Source: Episyrphus balteatus (Eukaryota; Arthropoda; Insecta; Diptera; Syrphidae). From it: a stretch of 64,000 nt of DNA. Each line of letters starts with the position of its first letter. Within the stretch, counting starts at the first letter, position 1. A model generated the notes under the pieces. It searched no databases. It was given only the letters and a program-made list of their open reading frames with translations, and was not told where the DNA came from. The stretch lies in contig NC_079138.1 in assembly GCF_945859705.1 (NCBI RefSeq), positions 3,224,001 to 3,288,000 on the forward strand, in the 5' to 3' direction. This document shows positions 56,601-64,000 of this stretch, one piece after another. The position numbers were made by a program, and so were the translations under genes.

Positions 56601-59600
56601 TTTTTTAATGTGTTAAGTTTATTTTATATTTCCATGTCGTCGGTCAAAATCAATAAGAAAAAAAAAAATATTACTGATAGTGCTCAGTATGACAACGACC
56701 ATATACCTCCTTTCTCTCCAAGAAGGAAGTGTAGTTGTATACATACACTGATAAATTTTTGTCATAGAATGAATTAATTTTTTTTTTTTTAGTGTTCTAT
56801 TTAGCCCTCGCATTATAAGTTTCTATGCGTGATGATGAGCTCATCTATTTCATTTAGGAAAAATATCTAATTTTAGTCTCGGATGTTTACTGCTTACCAC
56901 TAAGCTTTCAAATAAAATAATTCAAGGCAATTATAGTAAACCTGAACTTGTAGAAAAAAAAAATATGAATTTAGAACATATGTATATATGTGATGTCATT
57001 TATATTTTTTCGTCAATGTGTCAATAGAATATAAATAAAATACACAACTGGGTCGTAGGGACATGCTCATTTGCAATATGATGGCATAAGTAGAACCTTA
57101 CCTATAGATAAAGGGGATGTTTAGGATTCTTTGTATATAATAAAATTTGAGAATGCTAATTTTGTGTTAGAAAACGTTTTTATACTCCTAATTTTAAAAT
57201 TAAGAAATAATAAAATTAAATGATTTTTGGATTTTTTTTGTTGAAAAATCACTATTTTAATTAGTGATAGGAACTATCGAATAAAAACTATCAAATAATC
57301 GATAGTTGTAAAATATTCATTCATTCGATAGTTTGAAATCATTTACTCATTCATTTAGTTACTATTTTCATTTGAATAGGTTTTTCATTTGATAGTTTTT
57401 TTCATTCGAATAGTTTTCTTAAACAATAGTTTTCTCATTCGAATAGTTTTTTTATACGATAGTTTTCTCATTCGAATAGTTTTCTTAAACGATAGTTTTT
57501 TCATTCGAATAGTATTTTTATTCGATAGTTTTTTAATTCGAATAGTTTTCTTAAACGATAGTTTTTTCATTCGAATAGTATTTTTATTCGATAGTTTTTT
57601 TATTCGAATAGTTTTCTTAAACGATAGTTTTTTCATTCGAATAGTATTTTTATTCGATAGTTTTTTTAATTCGAATAGTTTTCTTAAACGATAGTTTTTT
57701 CATTTGAATAGTTTTTATTCGATAGTTTTTGTTCGAATGAATAAATGAATGAATGAATGAACTATTCGATAGTTCAAATCATTCAGTTACTAACTATCGA
57801 TAGTTGGAATCATTCGATAGTTCCCATCACTAATTTTAATAGATGGACTTAATTTTTTTTTGAAACTTTGATTTTTAATTGAAATTTCAACTGATTGTAA
57901 TATTTCAAGAATATTGTGTCAATTTGTTATAAAACAGGGTTGTAAAAATTATTTTTTTGTAATACATTTGTTTTTCATAACAAATTAAAAAAAAATATTT
58001 TTTGCAAATACAAAATTGCAACTGAAAAATACTCTGCATTAAAAAAAAATCAATGTAAAATGTTTGCATTAAAAAAAAATTGTATTGCAACTGAAATATA
58101 TCTGCATTGAAAATAAATTTTTACTGCAAATAAAAATATTTTGCATTGAAAATAAAATTTGTATTGCAAATAAAAAATACTCTGCATTGAAAAAAAAAAA
58201 AAAATCAATGCAAAATGTGTGATTAAATATTTTTCTTTAAATATACGTCGAATTTCTTACAATTTTGGCAATGAGACCATATATCAGGTTCAATACTATA
58301 GTTAAAATAGCTTATGTATGTTCAAATATCCAAAATTGTAAGAAATTCGACGAATAATAAAAAAAAAATATTTAATGCACACATTTTGCATTGATTTTTT
58401 TTTCAATGCAGAAAATTTTTTTATTTGCAATAGGTACATTTTGTTTTTATGCAAAAAATATTTATTTGAAATAAAAATTTTATATTCAATGCAATTTTTT
58501 TTTATTTTTAATGCGATTTTTTTTTTTTTAGTAGCATTAAATATTTTTTATTTTTTTAATTTAATTTTTTTTTGTTGAATTTCAAATGCACTTTTTTTCA
58601 ATTGATATTTTTAAAACCCTGTTATAAAACTTGTTTCCAAGTTTTCTGCCTTCGAAGCTAACAAACAAATATTTGGTTTCAAATAACTCATTAACCGGGC
58701 CACCAAAAGTCTTTTAGTTTTCAACATGAATAGAGCTTAAAGGGATCTTACTTTTGATTTCTCACTCGATATATTTTTATTAAAACTGCACTAAAGCTTT
58801 GCTTTAAATCATTTTATACAAAATTTATATGACAACGACCAACGATTTACTCATATCGACTTTATGTTTAAACTGATAAACATGTTTTTGTTATTGTTGT
58901 TTTAATTTAACAATTATAATATTTCCAGACTCGACAAAAAAACAAAAGATCTTAATGTTGCTGAGAATAGTGCTCGCGTATATGAATCTCGTTGCAGTGA
59001 ATTAACTGGCAAATACAACAATGCCAATGCCGATCGTAAAAAGGCTCAAGACGAAGCCAGAGAATTACTCAAAGAAAACGAAAGGTTGCGTGCATTGCTC
59101 GAAGATTTGCGCAAACAACTTGAACAAGAAACGCTAGCCCGTGTTGACCTTGAAAATGCCAATCAAAGTCTACGCGAGGAATTATCCTTCAAGGATCAAA
59201 TTCATTCGCAAGAATTAACCGAAACACGCAGTCGGCGACAAGTTGAAATTAGTGAAATTGATGGTCGCTTATCGCAACAATATGAAGCTAAATTGCAGCA
59301 ATCATTGCAAGAACTTCGTGATCAATACGAACAACAAATGCAAGCTAATAGAAATGATATTATTTTGTTATATGATAATAAAGCTAAAAATTTGCAAAGT
59401 GCTGCAACTCGCAATGCCAATGCTGCCTCTCAAATGTCTGAAGAATTACGTATTAGTCGTACAAAAATTGATTCTTTAAATTCACGTATTGGTGAATTAG
59501 AGTCTCAGAATGCTACTCTTAACGTAAGTGTTACTTAATATCTTATAGTATATTTGTTTTAATAAGTGTTATTATAATTATAGGGTCGCCTTCGTGATAT

Positions 59601-62600
59601 GGAAAAACTTTTTGACCATGAACGTGCTCGTCACAATCAAGAAACTTCCCTTCTCGAAGCTGAACTTAATCGTATGCGCGAGGAAATGGCTCAGCAACTT
59701 CAAGAATACCAGGATCTTATGGATATCAAAGTATCACTTGACTTGGAGATAGCTGCTTATGACAAGCTATTACGCGGCGAGGAACATCGTCTAAATATGT
59801 CCCCTGGCGGAACTGCAACAACTTCTTCAAATTCATCAGCAATGCGTTCAAGTCGTCTTATTTCGTCAGCAGCTCCATCTGGTAGTCAATTATCGGCTGG
59901 CGTTAAACGTCGTCGTACCGTAGTCGATGAATCTGAAGATCGAAGTGTCTCCGAGTACTCAGTAAATGCAACATCTAAAGGTGATATTCAAATATTGGAA
60001 GCTGATAGTGAAGGTCGTTTTATTAAACTTCAAAACAAAAGCAACGATGAAGTTAATTTAACTGGATGGCAATTGATTCGTTTTGCTGGTGATAATGAGC
60101 TTGCTTATAAATTTGGACGTGGAACGAAAATTGATGGCGGAGCAACGCTTACCATTTGGTCTGTAGATGCAGGAAGTCATGAGCCACCATTAAGTATTCA
60201 AATGAAGAAAAAATGGCCAACTAGTGATACTATGAAGACGATTCTAATGAATACAGATCGAGAAGTGAGTACATATATACATGATTTAATAATGATATAA
60301 TTTATTACAGTCAAATTAGATATATATATATTAACTTTTTGACAAATTCCGACAAAAAGTTTGAAATATTCACAGACACCTCTGAAGTTCAAGGTCGAGT
60401 GTCGAAAATTACTGGTTTTCACTTTTTTTTTTTTTTTGTTAAAAATATATAACTAATCCAACATTTTAGAAAACCTTCTTTTCTACAAATATTGGTTAGA
60501 TTACACGGGTTTACAGCCAAAATAAACACTCAATATCTACCACTATTTTTTTCTAAAGTACTTTGACCTCAGGGACTCGAAAATTACATTAAAAAAATTT
60601 ACAATATATACGTTTTCGAGATATGTCTAATATTTCAAAATTTGTTGTCATTGTTTTTCTAAGCATTATTAATATTCAGGTTATATCTTGAGTAATAAAT
60701 GACCAATCTAAACAAATGAACCAGAACCGAAAAGCTAAATAAATAAGCAAAAAACATTAGAATAGCTTTTCCGTGTTACTTCAGATGTTTAAGGGGGGAA
60801 ATCCCTCTGGACGACAGCTTTTTTAATAATTTTTTTTGGAAAACTGAAAGCATTTATTGAAATTTGGAAAAGTATGTGATATTTTTGACATTGATACAAT
60901 TTTTTTGAAGTACGAAAAAAAAACAAAATGGAGGATCTATAGCTCTTTAAAGTTGACGTCTCGAGTTTGCGCCGTGCAATGCCCAGGTCTAGAAAATTAT
61001 TTACATATAATCAAAAAAGGAATTTTTTTCCAATAAAATATATTTATACGCATTGCATGAACCTAAATTTTGTAAAAAAAAGTGTAAAATAAAAATTAGA
61101 CACCAAAAAAACGAAAAAACACAATGATTTTTTATAAACAAATTGTTAAAAAAAATTTTTATTGTACAAATTTTATTGAACTTTTAGGTTCATGCAAATT
61201 AAAGAGTAATTTGCAATTTATTTCAAATCGATAGCTTCATTAGTTTTTGAGTAACCTTGCACGGCGTGGAAAAAAAAGTGTTTCGAGGAAAAAGCATTTA
61301 AAGTTTTCGTTTTCATACTGTGGTATGTTCGGAGAGCTTTTGGGGCTTTTTTATGAGGTAATTTTTCCATATTATTTAAGTTTTTGTATTCTGAAAGGTT
61401 CTGAAAGGGTACAAAACTTGAATAATATGCAAAAATTACCTCATAAAAAAGTCGGATTTCTTAAGAAAAAAAAATTTATCTCGGTTATTTATGGAATATT
61501 CCCAACAATGTTATACCAATTTGAAAAGCGAATTGAACACACTAACTTTTAAGGAAACTTGCCGAAACATTGTAGTGCATTTTTTGTACACTACGGCTCA
61601 TTGAATTAGAGTCATGTAAAATTTTTTAGTACTAAGTTGGGTAAAAAAGTAATATTTTCTTTAAAACTGATGAGGCTGAGTTAAAATTTTTGAATGCATT
61701 TGATAGCAGGGTTATTCAAGGTTCCGTAACAAAAGAAAAAAATGAGCAAAATTAAGATTTGTAGTCACGGCACATGAAAAACCGTCACAGGGTGACCATT
61801 TTTTCGACTTTTTTTTCAAATGCCCATAACTCCCAAAATATATGGCTGCGATTTTTTTTATTATTTTTCTGATAGCTGTCACCACCTACCCTATCTTTCG
61901 TTTTCGTTTCGACGTTAACTTTTGGGACACCCTGTATAACTTGAAAAGCAAGTCGAATTTGAAAATTTTTATTAAGTAACTTTTTGTAGATAATTTAATT
62001 TCCAACCGATATAGATTCTTTTTCTTAAATTTTAAAAATTAAAGTATTGTCATAAACTTTAAAAAAACTTATAAAAAAAAATTATAAAAAACGAGATTTT
62101 TTATGTTTTTACTAAATAGCTTATTTATAGACATTGAAAATGTGAAGGAGAAAAGAAGATACTTTATCTTTTAACATGATGGTCACAAAAACTGAGTACG
62201 ACTAAAATTTGATAAAATATTGGTATACTTTCAAAGTGTTTTTGGGCTATTTTCAATGTACAAAAAACTTATATATTCGATATATTGACATTTTCGAAAA
62301 TGAAATCGATTTCAAATGCAGTGAACAAATTTGCTGTGAAAAACATTTATTTTCGACACTTTACCTTGAATAACTTTTAACGCTGCGGTGTCAGATTTTT
62401 GTTATGATAAATAAAACATAGCAAAAGTGTGTACCAAAATTTTTGCGATATATATTGGAATTTGTCATTTTGTTAATTTGACTGATGTAAGTATTAATTT
62501 AAAACTATTATCATTCTTCAATAAATTATATCATATGTAAACGACAAATCTACTTATTTACCAGGCTACGTAAAAAATTTAATTTTTTTTTTTAAATTTA

Positions 62601-62961
62601 TTTTAAATGAATTGGCAAAGAGAAAAGAAATTCGATTGAAATATTGTGATGTTGAAAGGTTAATTTTTTTTCCTCTAACAAATTAAAACATCTTCCAGAC
62701 AGATTATTATATAAAAAAATTTCGATTTTTGCTCACGCGTAACTAACTTTCATAATTTCTCGATTTGCTCTAACAAAATATTGTTATTTGCAGCAAACTC
62801 GTATGAAGTCAATTAAAACGTCATCGCCGTCCAAAATTAAAATTGATAAAATAATCGTTAATGAAGAAAAATTAACAGCCATCACGACGAATAAACCAAA
62901 ACCAAAAACAAATCCAGAGAAAATAATTTCGCATTATAGTTTACGTAACAGGCAGACGTAG
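50654..62961 (+). CDS. LamC: C-type lamin, nuclear intermediate filament (four coding exons)
   Basis: Builds the nuclear lamina. Exons are 50654-51039, 58929-59523, 59584-60264 and 62794-62961, with exact phases and a total of 609 residues. The head (1-40) is Ser/Thr/Pro-rich with the cdk-type motif SPRSP (29-33). The coiled-coil rod starts near 41 with [20 protein letters not shown] and ends at 368-397 in the intermediate-filament consensus [20 protein letters not shown], then [10 protein letters not shown]. The NLS KRRR is at 435-438. The lamin-tail Ig domain runs from about 458 to 555 ([37 protein letters not shown]). The tail ends [10 protein letters not shown] with no CaaX cysteine, as in Drosophila Lamin C and unlike Lamin Dm0. 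Intron 1 spans 7.9 kb and intron 3 2.5 kb, both full of repeats. If exon 3 were not spliced, translation would stop 11 codons later (after [11 protein letters not shown]). Confidence 0.95.
51045..52390. other. LamC intron 1, proximal part
   Basis: AT-rich intron with no exon or delimitable repeat. Runs of T occur near 51407 and 51840. Confidence 0.4.
52396..53275. mobile_element. Truncated copy of the 35768-36454 hAT family
   Basis: It starts TACGGTGACCATATTTCTAG and keeps the family's landmarks: GAAGCGAAACCCGGGACAG, CAACGAAATTCTTACCCGTG, TTTCGTTTTGCTTCAGCAGC, ACCACTGTTTTCTTGTTTTC, ACAATCACGGGACAAATAAC and ATACGGGACACTTATGCGTC. It stops at GACTGTCCCGGGTTTT, lacking the terminal GGTCACCGTA, so the right end is deleted. 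It is longer than the other copy, with extra sequence near 52500-52700. Confidence 0.85.
53864..54629. mobile_element. Inverted-repeat element with CACCGAAAAAAAA ends
   Basis: The left end CACCGAAAAAAAACCAATAT and the right end TTTTTTTTTTCGGTG are inverse. Subterminal ATATCAAATTAACATTTTT phrases occur in both halves. Inside, a 62-bp unit (GATATTTTAATTGTCAAAGT, GAAATTTTCACTATCC) is tandemly repeated at 54403 and 54465, with a partial third copy at 54549. The same right end occurs near 45600-45690. It seems to sit inside a mini-me-like element. Confidence 0.65.
54725..54915 (+). repeat. Mini-me/DINE-type core with GACA microsatellite
   Basis: ATACCAAGTTTGATATTAAT, CGGTTCATCCGTTTAGGCTG and TAGCTTGTTACCCAGACAGG, then CAGATTGATAGACAGACG, make the conserved core plus degenerate GACA repeat found in dipteran mini-me/DINE elements. 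It parallels 44330-44433. Confidence 0.65.
54944..56041. repeat. 1.1-kb near-perfect palindrome (foldback element)
   Basis: The left arm from ACAGGGTGTCCCACAGTCAC to about 55474 is repeated in inverse from about 55508 to GTGACTGTGGGACACCCTGT at 56041. The arms are about 530 bp and differ at few positions, and the loop is about 33 bases (TTTAAATATTTGTTC...). TAT/ATA lies outside the ends. The flanks on both sides also resemble one another (TTTTATATAGACCT...AAACATAT). No coding frame is seen. A single copy of the same terminus (GGGACACCCTGTATA) is at about 61923-61939. Confidence 0.92.
56042..57030. other. LamC intron 1 between palindrome and hAT MITE
   Basis: No exon. Around 56250-56280 the phrase ACCATTATCGTTAGAATCGTTTTGGAGAAA (cited over two blocks) resembles the AATCGTTAGAGCCGTTTTCG of the Helentron-like element at 44200, suggesting a worn copy. 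The remaining sequence is unassigned. Confidence 0.4.
57035..57130 (+). repeat. Diverged 5' end of the Helentron-like family
   Basis: TAAAATACACAACTGGGTCG then TAGGGACATGCTCATTTGC corresponds to TAAAATGCACGACTGGGGTC then GCACGTACTTGCTCTTGC at 43950. The 3' part is not recognisable. Confidence 0.55.
57262..57832. mobile_element. hAT MITE with an internal minisatellite, TSD ATTTTAAT
   Basis: The termini are TAGTGATAGGAACTATCGAA and its inverse, with one mismatch (TAGTGATGGGAACTATCGAA), flanked by the perfect 8-bp duplication ATTTTAAT (57254-57261, 57833-57840). The interior is built entirely of variants of ATTCGATAGTTTT, ATTCGAATAGTTTTC and TTAAACGATAGTTTT, giving reading frames on both strands that are artefacts of the repeat. 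Confidence 0.93.
57385..57730. repeat. Minisatellite of ATTCGAATAG / ACGATAG units
   Basis: A compound unit of roughly 65-70 bp (TTCATTCGAATAGTATTTTT, then ATTCGATAGTTTTTT, then ATTCGAATAGTTTTCTTAAA, then CGATAG) is repeated several times with small length changes. Its translations are the repetitive [10 protein letters not shown] type, which are not proteins. Confidence 0.85.
57935..58621. mobile_element. hAT MITE, long member of the 10170-10346 family, TSD TTATAAAA
   Basis: It starts CAGGGTTGTAAAAATTATTT and ends GATATTTTTAAAACCCTG, with the 8-bp duplication TTATAAAA at 57927-57934 and 58622-58629. The halves are built of AAAATATTTTGCATTG and TTGCAAATAAAAA phrases in inverse order. A central inverted repeat (CGTCGAATTTCTTACAATTT, TGG ... 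CCAAAATTGTAAGAAATTCG) encloses 60-odd unique bases. Confidence 0.92.
58640..58780 (+). repeat. Diverged single copy of the 42205-45365 unit
   Basis: GCCTTCGAAGCTAACAAACA, ATTTGGTTTCAAATAACTCA, AAGTCTTTTAGTTTTCAACA, TGAATAGAGCTTAAAGGGAT and CTTTTGATTTCTCACTCGAT follow the array unit in the same order. It ends shortly before LamC exon 2. Confidence 0.75.
60270..60785. other. LamC intron 3, proximal part
   Basis: AT-rich intron, no exon or repeat delimited. Confidence 0.4.
60790..61350 (+). repeat. Dispersed repeat, partner of 1664-2302 in opposite orientation
   Basis: It begins AAGGGGGGAAATCCCTCTGG and carries AAGCATTTATTGAAATTTGG, AAAATGGAGG, GCGCCGTGCAATGCCCAG, TATTTATACGCATTGCATGA, TTAGGTTCATGCAAATTAAA, GATAGCTTCATTAGTTTTTG and AGCATTTAAAGTTTTCGTTT. 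All of these are found inverted at 2302-1790. A short frame ([18 protein letters not shown]) is shared by both copies. Confidence 0.75.
61355..62790. other. LamC intron 3, distal part
   Basis: No exon. At 61923-61939 GGGACACCCTGTATA repeats the terminus of the 54944-56041 palindrome, so a related element ends there; its other end was not found. The rest is AT-rich and unassigned. Confidence 0.4.
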
Positions 62962-63190
62962 ATTGTTCAAAATATATTTTCAAACTTGTATGTATTTTTT
63001 TTTTTTTTTTTTGTTTGTCTCATTGAAAAAAAAATTCAATACAAAAACTCACGAAATTATTTTCCAATCAAAGTTTGTAACGAAAATTTTATAAAGATAC
63101 ATTCATAAAAAAAATCATCATAATTTTGCAAAAAAAAAAACAAATTTACTAATCATCAAGTCGTCATTTTTTTTTTTTGGGAACTATATT
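62962..63190 (+). other. LamC 3' UTR region
   Basis: Very AT-rich DNA directly after the stop codon, with a T tract at about 62996-63012. No canonical AATAAA is obvious close to the stop, so the poly(A) site is not placed. Confidence 0.4.
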
Positions 63191-63196
63191 ATTTAG

Positions 63197-63440
63197 TCCA
63201 GTCAAATTGAAGATTCATATAAAAATACAAATTTCTGATGTTATTGAGGCAAAGTCTTAAACGATCTAGTATAAAATGCTAAAGCTATTTAAGTAAGTCA
63301 GGGATAGTTTAGCATTTTACTAAATCGTTTAAAATTTTGTGCCACTGTTTTTAAAGATTAACTTTATAATTTTTGTGGTATGCTGAACAAACCATAAAGT
63401 CATTAAGAATTATATACCAGAAATACAATTTGACTGGGTT
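63197..63440. mobile_element. MITE with CCAGTCAAATTG ends
   Basis: TCCAGTCAAATTGAAG on the left and CAATTTGACTGGG on the right are inverse. Inside, GTCTTAAACGATCTAGTATA then AAATGCTAAAGCTA is matched by TAGTTTAGCATTTTACTAAA then TCGTTTAAAA, so the whole element is nearly palindromic. Target duplication unclear. Confidence 0.7.
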
Positions 63441-63448
63441 TTATTAAC

Positions 63449-63622
63449 ACCCTTATTGCCAATTGCAATTACTAATTGATAGTTGATTATAGTATTTTTT
63501 GAAATGTTATTGAAAAAAAAAACATTAAATGGTTGATCATTTTTTCCATAAATTAGATTTTAAAATACTAAATTTTAATATTTATCAACCTTCAATTGAT
63601 AATTGACAATCGCAATAAATGT
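63449..63622. mobile_element. MITE with TTATTGC(G/C)AATTG-like ends
   Basis: The left TTATTGCCAATTGCAATTAC, then TAATTGATAGTTGAT, pairs with the right ATCAACCTTCAATTGATAAT, then TGACAATCGCAATAA. Centre sequence GAAATG...TTTTAAAATAC is AT-rich. Fragments of the same motif occur near 440-480 and 30380. Confidence 0.6.
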
Positions 63623-63855
63623 GTTAGTTCAGTAAACGAAGAAAACTTGCATTCAAAATGGTCGGGCAATTCTAAATTTTTCATATGTTCTTTGGTGTAA
63701 TTCGGAAATTCAATATATTTCACACCTATTATAATTCACATCTTATAATGGGTCTACAATCTACGAACTTGCGCTCAATATAAAGTTTCGTTGATTGCTA
63801 AAAGTTTTTATTTAAAAATTACTGATCCAGCAGTGGTTGCCCTGTTCCTTTCAAA

Positions 63856-64000
63856 ATAAAATGCACGACTGGGTCGCACGTACTTGCTCTTGTAGTTCAA
63901 AGTATCGTTATCTTAAATATCTATTGGAAATTTAAGATTTTGTTTAGTGTTGAGAAAAAATACAAGAAAAAAAAAATGAAAGTTAAAAAAATTACATTTA
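63856..64000 (+). mobile_element. Helentron-like element, 5' end, cut by window edge
   Basis: ATAAAATGCACGACTGGGTC then GCACGTACTTGCTCTTGTAG and TTCAAAG match the 5' end of the element at 43950 almost exactly. The rest lies beyond the window. Confidence 0.7.

Noticed and set aside
57385..57694. Open frames on both strands (repeated [11 protein letters not shown] and [10 protein letters not shown])
   Set aside because: They are translations of the minisatellite inside the hAT MITE; open in both strands because the unit lacks stops.

Overview
This window is AT-rich, intron-bearing nuclear DNA from an insect, almost certainly a fly (Diptera). The protein sequences read as orthologues of Drosophila genes, introns carry GT/AG borders, and the intervening DNA is full of short inverted-repeat transposons typical of dipteran genomes. 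It is probably not Drosophila itself, because Rap1 sits among genes that (from memory) lie on another chromosome arm in D. melanogaster. There is no operon structure and no CRISPR array.

Four protein-coding genes are supported to splice-site level. (1) A yellow/MRJP-family secreted protein, 3112-4580 (+), two exons. (2) TBPH, the fly TDP-43 RNA-binding protein, 12527-7857 (-), six coding exons with two RRMs and an expanded glycine-rich tail. (3) Rap1, the Ras-like GTPase with Thr61 and a CVLL prenylation box, 31157-40621 (+), five coding exons. (4) A C-type lamin without a CaaX box, 50654-62961 (+), four coding exons with a roughly 7.9-kb first intron. The four have unrelated cellular roles (cuticle/pigmentation family, RNA processing, membrane-anchored signalling, nuclear lamina).

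The rest is mostly mobile-element DNA. Several elements can be delimited by terminal inverted repeats plus perfect 8-bp target duplications, the signature of hAT transposons: 10170-10346, 31780-32732, 35768-36454, 47629-48289, 57262-57832, 57935-58621, and probably a nested 4.2-kb unit at 15212-19392. Decayed hAT and Tc1-like transposase genes, a non-LTR retrotransposon relic, a Helentron/mini-me-like element and several long palindromes are also present. The most striking structures are a nine-unit tandem array of about 0.3-kb repeats just downstream of Rap1 (42205-45365), split by a Helentron-like insertion; a 1.1-kb near-perfect palindrome in lamin intron 1; and a hAT MITE whose core has become a minisatellite.

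I found no convincing new multi-gene system. The novelty is in repeat architecture and gene order.
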